A stretch of 64,000 bases of DNA, taken from Dethiobacter alkaliphilus. GTDB taxonomy: Bacteria > Bacillota > Dethiobacteria > DTU022 > UBA8154. Shown in pieces: positions 43,972-53,333 of this stretch. The stretch spans positions 1-64,000 of the forward strand of contig JAENYV010000015.1 of NCBI GenBank assembly GCA_016841605.1. The letters are read 5' to 3'. The translations under genes and the position numbers were made by a program. Within the stretch, counting starts at the first letter, position 1. Every line of letters begins with the position of its first letter. Under the pieces are notes generated by a model. It was given only the letters and a program-made list of their open reading frames with translations, was not told where the DNA came from and did no database searches.

Positions 43972-44004
43972 CAGGCCTGTACCGGTTTTTTGGGTGCAGG
44001 CCTG
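43972..44004. terminator. Hairpin between convergent folT and CPBP genes
   Basis: CAGGCCTGTACC and GGTGCAGGCCTG form a 12-bp stem with one G-T pair; the loop contains TTTTTT. There is no T run after the stem on either strand, so efficiency is uncertain. Confidence 0.45.
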
Positions 44005-44055
44005 CTGCATTGCTCAGAAGCCGGATTAAAATTCTGAAGGTCCCACTTTAAAAGG

Positions 44056-45402
44056 TCAGCTCAGCAGTCGTGGCAAGAAAAATAGCATGGTTAAAGTCAA
44101 TGTGCTGCCTAAAATACTTCTTGTCAGCTGGAAAATGTAACCGAGAATAAGGGCTGTTCCTGGAACAAAAAAGAGAAGCTCGCAAAAGGGAAGAATATTT
44201 CTGCTTTGTTCCGGCATATTACCGTAGGCGGAGATAAAGAATATGCCTGTAAAGAGAAGCGTGCTGATCAAAAGGCCGGTTTTCCTTCCCCAAAGCCTCT
44301 CCAGGGTTGTTTGTAAAAAGCCTCTCCAGATCAGTTCAAATACTGCAGCCCAGGAAAAATAGTAAATAAACTGCAAAAAAGACTGCCCGATATTACCGGA
44401 ACAAAACAGATTCAAGGGGATTTGCAGCGTTGAGAAAACAGTAATGATCAGCGAAATAACCAGCGCCAACCCGGCATCGCGCGGAAATTGGCGCCACTGA
44501 AGACCCGCGAATTGCGGCGGAATCTTACCTTTATATATTAAGAGATTGATGATCAATAGAAGTCCGAGATAAAGGAAGAAGAAAGCAGGATTTGTTTCAC
44601 TACGGAAAGGATTGCCGGCTTGGGCTACAGGCCAAATTTTATGGGCAAAAAAAAGGATGAGAAAGACTGCCATGCTTAAAATTTTTTCCGAAACAACTGG
44701 AGGGGTTCGTAAAAAATTCGACAGGTTGTAGGACGGTTTAAGGTCAAGGGTTAAAAGCTGTGCAACAAGGAGAACAATTGTGATGACTAAACTAAAGTAT
44801 AAAATAAGGCGGGATAAAAGGAAGTTGTAAGATCCGGCAATAACCGGTTGCACAAAAGGTACACCATCATTTTCCAGATAGAGGTGGCTGCTTCCGGCCG
44901 GAGGCAGAAAGATTCGTTCAAAGCCGAGAGAATGAATAGCAGGATTCTGAATGAGCTGTTGAAAAGTAACCGCGAGCTTACTTGCCAGGAGACGATCTTC
45001 CACCGGTAAAAAAAGGGTATCGCCTTTCAGTTGAAGATATGTTTTCGTATCTACGACCAGATAACCGCCTGTAATTTTCTCAGAGATATTTTTTCCGCGA
45101 TGGACGGCTGATCCCTCCCCAAGAAAGGCCAAACCGGTGAATGCGTCGTTAAGCGGGAGGGGGACTATCATGCTTCCCTGGGGGAGAAAGATCTCATAAC
45201 CTTCAAGACAAAAAGAAAAAGGTTCGCTCCGGTAGATCCGGTTAACGTTGCTTTTGGCAGTAAAAATACCCAGGTCTGCTTCTCTTGTTTCGGAGAAAAC
45301 AAGAGATAAGGCCGCAAAACAAGAAAGGGTGATGACGAGAAAAAGGGAAAAAAAACGGGTAACCGTGTTAGTTTTCAGAGCTTTTATGATGGGTATCAGC
45401 AA
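44056..45402 (-). CDS. CPBP-like membrane protein, probably inactive
   Basis: A 448-residue membrane protein. An N-terminal helix, an extracytoplasmic region of about 170 residues and then seven or so helices are visible. The last third resembles the CPBP/CAAX intramembrane protease domain (FELIWRGFLQTTLERLWGRK), but the paired EE of motif 1 reads FE and the motif 2 histidine is missing (LLFTGIFF). Enzymatic activity is therefore doubtful. The TTG start follows AAGGA. It is convergent with folT and divergent from coaX. Confidence 0.6.
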   Translation of the reverse strand: MLIPIIKALKTNTVTRFFSLFLVITLSCFAALSLVFSETREADLGIFTAKSNVNRIYRSEPFSFCLEGYEIFLPQGSMIVPLPLNDAFTGLAFLGEGSAVHRGKNISEKITGGYLVVDTKTYLQLKGDTLFLPVEDRLLASKLAVTFQQLIQNPAIHSLGFERIFLPPAGSSHLYLENDGVPFVQPVIAGSYNFLLSRLILYFSLVITIVLLVAQLLTLDLKPSYNLSNFLRTPPVVSEKILSMAVFLILFFAHKIWPVAQAGNPFRSETNPAFFFLYLGLLLIINLLIYKGKIPPQFAGLQWRQFPRDAGLALVISLIITVFSTLQIPLNLFCSGNIGQSFLQFIYYFSWAAVFELIWRGFLQTTLERLWGRKTGLLISTLLFTGIFFISAYGNMPEQSRNILPFCELLFFVPGTALILGYIFQLTRSILGSTLTLTMLFFLPRLLS

Positions 45403-45576
45403 CTTTTACATCCTTTTCTATTAAATGCTATTGAAATTTTTTTCTTCTTTTTCCCCGATAATCCTTTTTTTTTTCGCTAAAAAAATTCAATATATCATTT
45501 ATTCTTTAAAAAAAATGTAGTAAACTTACTAAGTAATAAATTGTTCCAAGAACTTAGTTGTGGGAGGGTGATTGCT

Positions 45577-46368
45577 TTGCTCCTGGCGATAGATGTAGGA
45601 AATACCAATATTATGTTAGGAATTTACGGATCCGAAAAGCTGGAAATGTGCTGGCGCATTTCGACAAACAGAAACCAAACGGAGGATGAATACGGTGTAA
45701 TTATTAGGAATTTGTTTCAACAAAACGGACTTCAGGCGGAATGCATTGATTCCATGATTATCTCCTCGGTTGTTCCACCGCTGAGATTTCCCCTGGTCAA
45801 GATGGCCGAAAAATATTTTCATATTACCCCTCTCATGGTGGGACCGGGAATTAAAACGGGATTAAATATTCTTTATGATAATCCCCGTGAGATAGGCGCT
45901 GATAGAGTAGTTAATGCAGTAGCGGGTATTGAGCTCTACGGCGGGCCGTTAATTATCGTGGATTTTGGCACAGCAACGACTTTTTGTGCCATCTCCAAGT
46001 CAGGGGATTATTTAGGCGGATCTATTGCTCCAGGGATTGGGATCTCCACTGAAGCACTTTTTGAGAGGGCAGCCAAATTACCCAGAGTAGAAATGGTTAA
46101 ACCCAAAAGGATTATCGGCAAAGACACAATATCCAGCATTCAAATAGGTATTTACTACGGTTTTGTGGGACAAGTTGACGGTATTGTCAAGCGAATGATT
46201 AAAGAGTTTCCCGGTGGAAAGCCTTTTGTCGTGGCCACAGGCGGACTGGCAGGATTGATTTCTAAGGAATCGGAAACCATTGATGAGGTCAATCCTTTTC
46301 TTACATTAGCGGGCCTGAGAATAATTTACAATAAGAATATGGTCCAGGAGAAGAGCTTGCTTTCTTAA
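45577..46368 (+). CDS. coaX: Type III pantothenate kinase
   Basis: A 263-residue ASKHA-fold kinase that phosphorylates pantothenate in CoA synthesis and is not feedback-inhibited. Motifs are [16 protein letters not shown] (residues 1-16), [22 protein letters not shown] and [14 protein letters not shown] 45577 has GGAGG 9 nt upstream; the frame is open to 45541 without a better start. It is commonly found close to ftsH and tilS in Firmicutes. A strong terminator follows. Confidence 0.95.
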   Translation: MLLAIDVGNTNIMLGIYGSEKLEMCWRISTNRNQTEDEYGVIIRNLFQQNGLQAECIDSMIISSVVPPLRFPLVKMAEKYFHITPLMVGPGIKTGLNILYDNPREIGADRVVNAVAGIELYGGPLIIVDFGTATTFCAISKSGDYLGGSIAPGIGISTEALFERAAKLPRVEMVKPKRIIGKDTISSIQIGIYYGFVGQVDGIVKRMIKEFPGGKPFVVATGGLAGLISKESETIDEVNPFLTLAGLRIIYNKNMVQEKSLLS

Positions 46369-46383
46369 TTATAAAAAAAAATT

Positions 46384-46423
46384 AAAAAGCCGGACGGTCT
46401 TAGTGACCGCAGCCGGCTTTTTT
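46384..46423. terminator. Bidirectional terminator, coaX / clpB
   Basis: A long stem AAAAAGCCGG.. / ..CCGGCTTTTTT with an inner CGGTC/GACCG lies between the convergent coaX and clpB genes. It has A and T runs on both sides, so it should stop both. Confidence 0.9.
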
Positions 46424-46447
46424 GATTGGTGGGAAAGGTTCTCCTTT

Positions 46448-49066
46448 CTAAAATGAGTGTATCTCCTCCCGTTCTTGAAAGAGCAGGCTGCTCTCTCCCC
46501 TGGTAACGACGATGGTATCTCCCGGCTTAAATTTGCTTTGCAGTAATTGCTTGGCCAGAGGAGTTTCCAGTTCTTTCTGGATCGCTCTTTTTAAAGGTCT
46601 GGCTCCATAAGCGGGATCATATCCTTTTTCTGCCAGGTATTCCTCGGCCTCGGGAGTAATTTCTAGATTAAGATGCTGATCCAGCAGACGTTTTACCAGG
46701 CGGGCAGATTGAATCTTAACGATCTGCTGCAGGTGTTTCCTGGTCAGTGGGTGGAAGACGACGATTTCATCTACCCGGTTTAAGAATTCCGGCCTGAAAA
46801 AGGTCCGCATATGGTTTAAAACTCGGCTTTTAGCCCGCTCAAAATCTTCTTCATCTCCCATGCCGTTTTCCATAATAAGGTCGCTACCCAGGTTGGAGGT
46901 CATGATAATGACGGTATTGCGAAAGTCCACTGTTCTCCCCTGGGAATCGGTCAATCTTCCGTCATCAAGGATCTGAAGGAGGGTGTTAAAAACATCCTGG
47001 TGCGCCTTTTCAATCTCGTCAAAAAGAATGACGGAGAAGGGGCGGCGGCGAACCGCGTTGGTCAGCTGGCCACCCTCCTCATAGCCCACATATCCCGGAG
47101 GTGCCCCGATCAGACGTGAAACGGAATGTTTTTCCATATACTCGGACATATCCAGCCGGATATGTGCATTTTCGTCGTCAAAGAGGACAAAGGCAAGGGA
47201 TTTGGCCAGTTCGGTCTTCCCTACCCCCGTTGGTCCCAGGAAGATAAAGGAACCGATGGGCCGGGCAGGATCTTTGATCCCTGAACGGGCCCGCAGAACC
47301 GCTTCACTAACTGCGGAGACAGCCTCTTCCTGCCCAACGACCCTTTCATGAAGACGTTCCTTAAGCTGGAGGATCTTCTGCCGTTCTCCTTCCAGGAGCT
47401 TGCTGATGGGAATACCGGTCCAGCGGCTGACGATCACGGCAATATCTTCTTCATCAACTTCCTCCTTGAGAAGCCTCATACTTTTTTTCTTCCGCAGTTT
47501 TTCTTCCTCCTCCCGGAGCTGCTGCTCCAGACGTGACATCTTGCCGTATTTTAACTCTGCCAGCCGGTTTAAATCATACGCTTGCTCTGCTTTATCCATT
47601 TCCAATTTTGTTTCTTCTAGCTGTTCACGAATAGAGCGCAGCTTGGAAATAAATTCTTTTTCTTCTTCCCAGCGGCTCTTAAGCTCCGCGGCATCTTCTT
47701 TTAAATCAGTCAGTTCTTCTTCAACCTTATCCAGCCGTTTTTTCGAAGCTTCATCGGTCTCTCTCTTTAAGGCTTCCCGTTCGATCTCCAGCTGCAAGAT
47801 ACGTCTTGTCACCTCATCCAGTTCGGAAGGCATGCTGTCGATTTCCGCCCTGATTAAAGCGGCGGCCTCATCAACAAGGTCGATAGCCTTGTCGGGGAGG
47901 AAACGATCGGAAATATATCTCTGACTGAGGGTTACGGCGGCAACCAGGGCAGAGTCCTTGATGCGGACGCCATGGTGAACTTCGTAGCGCTCTTTCAGCC
48001 CGCGCAGAATGGAAATGGATTCCGGTATGCCCGGTTCCTTGACGATAACCGGCTGAAAGCGGCGTTCCAGAGCGGCATCTTTTTCAATGTATTTGCGAAA
48101 CTCTGCCAGTGTCGTTGCCCCAATACAGTGCAGTTCACCCCTGGCCAGCATTGGTTTGAGAAGGTTGCCGGCATCCATCGCTCCTTCTGCAGCCCCGGCT
48201 CCGACCACGGTATGAAGTTCATCAATAAAGAGTATGATCTCTCCCCCGGAATCCTGGATCTCTTTAAGGACTGCTTTCAGTCTTTCTTCAAATTCCCCCC
48301 TGTACTTGGCGCCTGCCACCAGGGAACCCATATCGAGAGCAAAAATTCGCCTGTTTTTCAGACCCTCCGGGACGTCATTTTTGGCAATGCGCTGGGCCAG
48401 ACCTTCAGCTACCGCGGTTTTCCCCACGCCGGGCTCACCGATTAAAACAGGATTATTTTTTGTGCGCCGGGAGAGGACCTGAACTACCCGGCGAATTTCT
48501 TCATCCCGTCCGATAACCGGGTCCAGTTTGCCTATGGAGGCCATTTCCGTCAGATCCCTGCCGTATCTGGCCAGAGCTTCATAGGTTCCTTCCGGGTCCG
48601 GTCCGGTTACGCGCTGGTGTCCGCGGATGGACTGAAGGGCCTGCAAGAAACGGTCTCTGTCCAAGCCTCCCTGTTTTAAAAGGCGTTGGCCTTCTCCCCG
48701 GTCGCTCAGCAGAAGAGAAAGAAGCAGATGCTCAATTCCGATGTACTCATCTTTAAAAGATAATGCTTCTTTTTTGGCGTCTTCCAGAACTCTGGCCAGG
48801 CGGGGGCTCAGATAGATCTGTTCAGTCGTTCCTTCTCCGGCATAAACTTTCGGTTGTCTGGAGAGATAAGACTGGAGATTGTTTTTTAATGCCTCCGTAT
48901 CGCAGCCTGCCCGGGATAAAATTCGGGAGCCCAGACCTTCCTCCTGTTCCAGAATAGCAAGGAGCAGATGTTCGCTATCGATCTGCTGATGGTGAAACCG
49001 GGCGGCCATACTTTGTGCCGCGGCAATGGCTTCACGAGCTTTATTGGTAAAACGGTTTAGTTCCAT
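46448..49066 (-). CDS. clpB: ATP-dependent chaperone ClpB
   Basis: An 872-residue Hsp100 disaggregase. The Clp N domain ([15 protein letters not shown]), AAA+ module 1 (Walker [15 protein letters not shown], Walker [11 protein letters not shown]), the coiled-coil M domain (about residues 405-525, rich in Glu, Lys and Arg) and AAA+ module 2 ([25 protein letters not shown]) appear in order. It rescues aggregated proteins with DnaK. ATG 49066 matches family N-termini, but the only good SD is 32 nt upstream, beyond a 7-bp hairpin. No CIRCE element is visible. An RHH gene and a TnpA-like gene lie upstream on the same strand. Confidence 0.95.
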   Translation of the reverse strand: MELNRFTNKAREAIAAAQSMAARFHHQQIDSEHLLLAILEQEEGLGSRILSRAGCDTEALKNNLQSYLSRQPKVYAGEGTTEQIYLSPRLARVLEDAKKEALSFKDEYIGIEHLLLSLLLSDRGEGQRLLKQGGLDRDRFLQALQSIRGHQRVTGPDPEGTYEALARYGRDLTEMASIGKLDPVIGRDEEIRRVVQVLSRRTKNNPVLIGEPGVGKTAVAEGLAQRIAKNDVPEGLKNRRIFALDMGSLVAGAKYRGEFEERLKAVLKEIQDSGGEIILFIDELHTVVGAGAAEGAMDAGNLLKPMLARGELHCIGATTLAEFRKYIEKDAALERRFQPVIVKEPGIPESISILRGLKERYEVHHGVRIKDSALVAAVTLSQRYISDRFLPDKAIDLVDEAAALIRAEIDSMPSELDEVTRRILQLEIEREALKRETDEASKKRLDKVEEELTDLKEDAAELKSRWEEEKEFISKLRSIREQLEETKLEMDKAEQAYDLNRLAELKYGKMSRLEQQLREEEEKLRKKKSMRLLKEEVDEEDIAVIVSRWTGIPISKLLEGERQKILQLKERLHERVVGQEEAVSAVSEAVLRARSGIKDPARPIGSFIFLGPTGVGKTELAKSLAFVLFDDENAHIRLDMSEYMEKHSVSRLIGAPPGYVGYEEGGQLTNAVRRRPFSVILFDEIEKAHQDVFNTLLQILDDGRLTDSQGRTVDFRNTVIIMTSNLGSDLIMENGMGDEEDFERAKSRVLNHMRTFFRPEFLNRVDEIVVFHPLTRKHLQQIVKIQSARLVKRLLDQHLNLEITPEAEEYLAEKGYDPAYGARPLKRAIQKELETPLAKQLLQSKFKPGDTIVVTRGESSLLFQEREEIHSF

Positions 49067-49105
49067 GATACGGCTCGGCTTTTTTGCGCCGAGCTTCACC
49101 TCCTT
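49066..49105 (-). promoter_or_regulatory. Hairpin between the clpB SD and start codon
   Basis: On the minus strand AAGGAGG (49105-49099) is followed by the stem GCTCGGC (49094-49088) / GCCGAGC (49079-49073) with an A-rich 8-nt loop, then CGTATC and ATG. Linear SD-ATG distance is 32 nt; folding out the 22-nt hairpin reduces it to about 10 nt. Confidence 0.55.
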
Positions 49106-49147
49106 ATTGATTTTATTGGTATGAAAAAGTTGGTATTAGAAGACAAA

Positions 49148-49540
49148 TTAAAAAGACAAATCATCCAGGAACTGTTGAAGTATCTCCGCGTCCAGGATAT
49201 CACCCGTGCTGACCAGGTAACCTTTTTTCCAGAGAGAGCCCCGGCGGCCGTAAAAAGTCCGCATTTCCGGAAATTGTTGAAAAAGATGCACAGCAGAAAT
49301 GCTTTTCAGCGTCCGAATAATATCTGCCGGGGCGACGGAAGGATCAACGGAAAGAAAAATATGAATAAAAGCATTGTTTACCTCCAGAGAGTGAATCTCA
49401 TAGCGGTACTTTGAGCAAAGAGTAAGCAAAATCTCTTTCAGCGAATCTCCGGCTGTTCCGTAAAAATTTCCGGCTTTGGGCTTGGGGCACCAGACAAGAT
49501 GATATTTAACCAAATAGCGGTAGTAGTCGTTTCTCATCAT
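49148..49540 (-). CDS. TnpA-like (IS200/Y1 family) protein lacking HUH
   Basis: A 130-residue protein related to IS200/IS605 single-strand transposases. Homology blocks are YHLVWCPKPKAGNF (residues 11-24), the LKEILLTLC helix, the core strand where the usual HVH/HUH metal site should be, RTLKSISAVHLFQQFPEM, and the KKGYLVSTGD segment that carries the catalytic tyrosine in the family. At the HUH site the sequence is NAFIHIF, so the first His is replaced and metal-dependent cleavage is unlikely. No IS200 end hairpins or TnpB gene are seen. It starts at ATG 49540 directly after the stop of the RHH gene, and its stop is 81 bp before the clpB ATG. It may be a decaying or domesticated transposase. 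Confidence 0.75.
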   Translation of the reverse strand: MMRNDYYRYLVKYHLVWCPKPKAGNFYGTAGDSLKEILLTLCSKYRYEIHSLEVNNAFIHIFLSVDPSVAPADIIRTLKSISAVHLFQQFPEMRTFYGRRGSLWKKGYLVSTGDILDAEILQQFLDDLSF

Positions 49541-49699
49541 TTATTCTTCTTCAAAACGATATTTTTCTTTAATAGCTCTGCGGATGAGATCAAGGTAGGT
49601 CAGCGTTTTTTCTTCTTCTACGGAATAGATCCTGGCCAGGTTTTCCAGCTCGGTTTTCCAGGCTTGTGGTAAAGAAATATTGATTTGCACATTTTTCAT
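49541..49699 (-). CDS. Small ribbon-helix-helix protein (52 aa)
   Basis: A 52-residue protein (ATG 49699, TAA 49543-49541). The N-terminal strand KNVQINISLP is followed by two helices (QAWKTELENLARIY, LTYLDLIRRAIKEKY), the CopG/MetJ ribbon-helix-helix pattern for dimeric DNA binding. AAGGTGG lies 8 nt before the ATG and a TTGCCA-17-TAGAAT promoter about 35 bp upstream. Its stop abuts the ATG of the TnpA-like gene, so the pair is translationally coupled. It could autoregulate this promoter and so affect clpB; that is inference. Confidence 0.7.
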   Translation of the reverse strand: MKNVQINISLPQAWKTELENLARIYSVEEEKTLTYLDLIRRAIKEKYRFEEE

Positions 49700-49736
49700 T
49701 CAAAGAACCACCTTTTCCTCTTGTCTCTGCATAGAT

Positions 49737-49765
49737 ATTCTATCATAATATATAATCTATGGCAA
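49737..49765 (-). promoter_or_regulatory. Sigma-A promoter of the RHH/TnpA-like/clpB unit
   Basis: On the minus strand TTGCCA (49765-49760) and TAGAAT (49742-49737) with a 17-bp spacer. It is the only convincing promoter upstream of clpB on this strand. Confidence 0.6.
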
Positions 49766-49856
49766 GACAATATTTTGCTGTCTATTAATTCCGGAGAGGT
49801 AATGATTCTTTGAACGTCGAAATCATTGCAGAGGGAGTTAAGGAGGCGAAAGCGAA

Positions 49857-50615
49857 ATGAAGGTTTTTTTTGATGAAAAGTTTTTACAGATCTATGCCGG
49901 TGACCCCGCAGCAGTACCCGGGCGTCTGGAGTACGCTTTCTCTTTGCTGAAAGAAAAATATTCCCTGGTTGACCCTGTGCCTTGCAGCCGGGAGGATGTT
50001 CTCCTGGTCCATGCCCCCTACCATCTGGAATATATCGGCAGGGATGAGAGCGTTTATCCTATGGCCGTCCTGGCCGCAGGCGCAACTATCGGAGCTGCGG
50101 AATCGGCCCTGAACGGTGAAGCGGCTTTTGCCCTTTGCAGGCCTCCCGGGCATCATGCCGGCCCGGATTCCTGTTGGGGTTTTTGCTATTTTAATAATGT
50201 AGCCATTGCTGTACGTAAGCTATTGGTCGCAGAAAAAGTCAAAAAAGTTTTAATCGTTGATTTTGATCTCCATTATGGTGACGGGACAGCAAATACATTT
50301 CATGGAGACCCGTCTGTATCATATTATCACGTCAAGGGGAGCAACCCCCGGGTTTTTTTTGATAACCTGAAGGAGTATCTGCAGAGCGGAAGTGCAGAGC
50401 TGGTTGCAGTCTCCGCAGGTTTTGACCGCCACAGCGAGGACTGGGGAGGGTATCTCTCCACAACGGACTACCGGGAGACGGGAAAAATACTGGGCTCTTT
50501 TGCCAAAGATACTTGCCGGGGACGTATTTTTGCCGCGCTGGAAGGAGGTTACAACCCTCATTCCATGGGCGAGGCGATCGCTGCTTTTCTGGCAGGCCTG
50601 GAAGACGGCCTGTAG
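49857..50615 (+). CDS. Histone-deacetylase-like amidohydrolase
   Basis: A 252-residue zinc hydrolase of the HDAC/AcuC/acetylpolyamine amidohydrolase superfamily. Zinc and catalytic residues are visible in RPPGHHAG (near 94-101), DFDLHYGDGTANTF (near 140) and SAGFDRHSED (near 183). Bacterial members deacetylate acetylpolyamines or acetylated proteins; the substrate is not evident. It is shorter than AcuC (about 380 residues). AAGGAGG precedes the ATG by 9-10 nt. A REP-like hairpin separates it from topB. Confidence 0.87.
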   Translation: MKVFFDEKFLQIYAGDPAAVPGRLEYAFSLLKEKYSLVDPVPCSREDVLLVHAPYHLEYIGRDESVYPMAVLAAGATIGAAESALNGEAAFALCRPPGHHAGPDSCWGFCYFNNVAIAVRKLLVAEKVKKVLIVDFDLHYGDGTANTFHGDPSVSYYHVKGSNPRVFFDNLKEYLQSGSAELVAVSAGFDRHSEDWGGYLSTTDYRETGKILGSFAKDTCRGRIFAALEGGYNPHSMGEAIAAFLAGLEDGL

Positions 50616-50645
50616 AAGCAAAGGGACGGTTCATTTGCTCCCCTA
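50610..50645 (+). repeat. REP-like hairpin with GGGACGGTTC loop
   Basis: AGCAAA / TTTGCT stem with loop word GGGACGGTTCA, the same conserved loop as the hairpin after spoIIE at 36679-36708 but with a different stem sequence. Confidence 0.5.
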
Positions 50646-50671
50646 TCCGAATATGAAAAGGTTGAAAAGAC

Positions 50672-52795
50672 ATGAAAATTCTTGTTATTGCCGAAAAGCC
50701 GTCCGTATCCCGGGATATTGCCGGAGTCCTGGGTTGCCGTCTGAGAAGAAACGGGTATCTGGAAGGAGATAAGCATATTGTAACATGGGCTGTTGGTCAT
50801 CTGGCAACTTTAAAAATGCCGGAAGAGTACGATCCGGCTTATAAAAAATGGAAGATGAAAGACCTGCCCATTATTCCGGAAAAGATGCTTTTAAAGCCGG
50901 TGGAGAAGACAAAAGAGCAGTATGAAATAGTTAAAAGGCTGATGAATTCCGGAGAAGTAAGTGAAATTATCTGTGCGACCGATGCCGGCCGGGAAGGAGA
51001 GCTCATCTTTCGCTATATTTACTCCCTGGCCGGCTGTCTAAAGCCGGTTAAACGGCTCTGGATAAATTCATTAACCGATTCCGCCCTGCGCACCGGATTT
51101 GCCAAACTGAAACCAGGCCAAAGTTACGACAATCTTTATTATGCTGCCCGTTGCAGAAGTGAAGCCGACTGGCTGGTAGGGCTGAATGCTACGCGAGCTT
51201 TTTCCGTGCAGCACGGGACCATGCTTAGTGTGGGCAGGGTGCAGACGCCGACACTGGCCATTCTTGTCTGCCGGGAGAAAGAGATTCAAAACTTTGTGCC
51301 GAAGGACTTCTGGGAAGTTTGGGCGGAATACCGGGAAGGGTTTTGGGGAAAATGGCAGGGTGAAGGCGCCGGGAGGACTTATGACCAAGCCAGGGCGGAA
51401 GAAGTGCAAAAAAAGGTTAAAGGGAAAACCGGTGTTGTCAAGGATTTAAAGCAGGAAGAGAAAAAAGAGCGTCCCCCTTTACTTTACGACCTTACCGAAC
51501 TGCAAAGGGACGGCAACAAAATATTTAATTTTTCCGCGCAGTATGTCCTTGATCTGGCGCAAAAATTATATGAAAAAAAACTGATTACCTATCCCAGGAC
51601 AAACAGCCGGTTTTTAAGCAGCGATATCGACACCCTGGAAATTGTTGCAAAACTCCATGGTTATGACAGATATACCGGCCTGATCAAGAAAGAAGCATGG
51701 ACCATTCAGGCCAGAAATATTAACGACAGCAAAGTAACGGATCACCATGCCGTTATTCCGACCGGAGAAAGCAGGATGACGGCCGGAGACGAAGCGAAAG
51801 TGTTTGACCTTGTTGTTAGGCGTTTTCTTGCCGGTTTTTTCCCGGACCATCTTTATATGGTAACGACGATAACTGCAGAAATTGAAGGGGAGATATTCAT
51901 CAGTAAGGGAAAAGTTGTTAAGCAGCAGGGCTGGAAGGAACTTTATACTACTTTTCTTCCTGCAACTGCCGAAGATAAGAAAAAGAAGGGGCAAAGCAAG
52001 AAGCAGGAAGAAGAAAAAGAAGAGGAAGAGCAGGCTTTACCGGATATGGCTAGGGAAGCTCAGCTAACTGTCAAGGACGTAAAGCTGAAGAAAAAGCGAA
52101 CAAAACCACCGGCAAGATACACGGAAGCCGGCATCCTTTCAGCCATGGAGAACGCCGGTAAAATGGTTGAAGATGAAGAATTGCGTGAGCGTATGAAAGA
52201 AAACGGACTGGGGACGCCGGCAACAAGAGCAGCTATTATTGAGCGTTTGTTAACAGTCGGCTATATTGAGCGAAAAGGAAAAAGCCTTGTTCCCACAGCG
52301 AAGGGTATGGCTTTACTGGATATAATGCCGGTTAAGTTGAAAAGCCCGGAACTTACCGGCGAATGGGAGAAAAAGCTTTACGATATCGAGAGAGGAAAAC
52401 TAGAACCAAAGCAATATCTTGATGAAATAAAAAGCTATACAAAAGAAATCGTACATTTGGCCGGGAACAGCAAAAGCAACACCATTGCCGGGAAAGGCAG
52501 AAAAATAGTCGGAAAGTGTCCTCTCTGTGGAGATAACGTCACGGAAAACAAGAAGGGTTATGGCTGCAATGCCTGGAGAACTTCGGGCTGCAAATTTTTT
52601 CTGGGGAAAATAGCCGGGAAAAAATTGAGCGAAAGGCAGGTAAAAAGCTTGCTGGAGCAGGGAGAAACCGGGATTATTAAGGGATTTACAAGCAAAAAAG
52701 GAACAAAATTTGCAGCGGCATTAAAAATCGACGGAGGGAAAATAACCTTTGTATTTGAAAACGATTTAAAGGAAAGACTAAAGAAAAATAGTTGA
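50672..52795 (+). CDS. topB: DNA topoisomerase III
   Basis: A 707-residue type IA topoisomerase. The TOPRIM domain (MKILVIAEKPSVSRDIAGVL, ATDAGREGELIFRYI), SVGRVQTPTLAILV and the catalytic tyrosine in LITYPRTNS (about Tyr307) are clear. An acidic/basic low-complexity insert around residues 430-455 (KKKGQSKKQEEEKEEEEQ) is unusual. The C-terminus has a Cys4-type zinc module (CPLCGDN, CNAW, GCKFFLG). It relaxes negative supercoils and resolves decatenation or recombination intermediates. ATG 50672 follows AAAAGG. Confidence 0.94.
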   Translation: MKILVIAEKPSVSRDIAGVLGCRLRRNGYLEGDKHIVTWAVGHLATLKMPEEYDPAYKKWKMKDLPIIPEKMLLKPVEKTKEQYEIVKRLMNSGEVSEIICATDAGREGELIFRYIYSLAGCLKPVKRLWINSLTDSALRTGFAKLKPGQSYDNLYYAARCRSEADWLVGLNATRAFSVQHGTMLSVGRVQTPTLAILVCREKEIQNFVPKDFWEVWAEYREGFWGKWQGEGAGRTYDQARAEEVQKKVKGKTGVVKDLKQEEKKERPPLLYDLTELQRDGNKIFNFSAQYVLDLAQKLYEKKLITYPRTNSRFLSSDIDTLEIVAKLHGYDRYTGLIKKEAWTIQARNINDSKVTDHHAVIPTGESRMTAGDEAKVFDLVVRRFLAGFFPDHLYMVTTITAEIEGEIFISKGKVVKQQGWKELYTTFLPATAEDKKKKGQSKKQEEEKEEEEQALPDMAREAQLTVKDVKLKKKRTKPPARYTEAGILSAMENAGKMVEDEELRERMKENGLGTPATRAAIIERLLTVGYIERKGKSLVPTAKGMALLDIMPVKLKSPELTGEWEKKLYDIERGKLEPKQYLDEIKSYTKEIVHLAGNSKSNTIAGKGRKIVGKCPLCGDNVTENKKGYGCNAWRTSGCKFFLGKIAGKKLSERQVKSLLEQGETGIIKGFTSKKGTKFAAALKIDGGKITFVFENDLKERLKKNS

Positions 52796-52808
52796 TACAG
52801 GTGATATA

Positions 52809-53264
52809 ATGGACAGATTTTATAGAGGATTTGTCGCGGGAATAAGCGGCGGTATTCTCATGACCATTTGGGATTTAATTTCTTTTCATTTACTTGACTT
52901 TACAGAACATCGATATCTGGATTGGTGTGCGGTCATGCTTTTGGGGGATAGGCCGTCCACTATCATTGAAGCGGTTTATGCCCTGTTCACTCATTTGGTG
53001 TGGGCGGGCTTTTTGGGTATAATTTTTGCATTTATAGTTAAAGGAATCGGTGAGCAAGGTTTACTGGCAAAAGGTGTGATCATCGGCTTTATTATCGGTT
53101 TTCTTTTATATACTATTCCTAAATTATTTCAAACAGGTCCTCTCTATGCAACACCCATTGAAAGCGTTATCTCAAATCATCTCGGCGCAGTTATTTGGGG
53201 TCTAACAACAGCTTATGTATTGCATCTTTTAAATAAGAAATACGAAGAAACAGGTGAAATTTAA
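52809..53264 (+). CDS. Four-helix membrane protein, unknown
   Basis: A 151-residue integral membrane protein with helices around residues 7-25, 60-80, 90-108 and 125-145. The N-terminal RGFVAGISGGILMTIWDL block is seen in uncharacterised Firmicutes membrane proteins resembling YqhR/DUF1440-type families; I cannot assign it with certainty. A GGTGATATA-type SD lies upstream of the ATG, 13 bp after the topB stop, so it may be co-transcribed with topB. Confidence 0.65.
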   Translation: MDRFYRGFVAGISGGILMTIWDLISFHLLDFTEHRYLDWCAVMLLGDRPSTIIEAVYALFTHLVWAGFLGIIFAFIVKGIGEQGLLAKGVIIGFIIGFLLYTIPKLFQTGPLYATPIESVISNHLGAVIWGLTTAYVLHLLNKKYEETGEI

Positions 53265-53296
53265 TGCAACTGTTCCGGGAAGCAATAATTTGGTTA

Positions 53297-53325
53297 TTGA
53301 CAAGAAAATACTTACTATTTATAAT
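53297..53325 (+). promoter_or_regulatory. Sigma-A promoter of the FMN riboswitch
   Basis: Consensus TTGACA (53297-53302) and TATAAT (53320-53325) with a 17-bp spacer, just upstream of the aptamer. Confidence 0.85.
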
Positions 53326-53333
53326 ATAATAAA

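Noticed and set aside
47400-47924. 174-codon plus-strand frame opposite clpB
   Set aside because: Serine-rich antisense shadow of the ClpB M-domain coding strand with no SD.
49066-49160. CIRCE operator before clpB
   Set aside because: No TTAGCACTC-N9-GAGTGCTAA inverted repeat; the visible hairpin is GCTCGGC/GCCGAGC.
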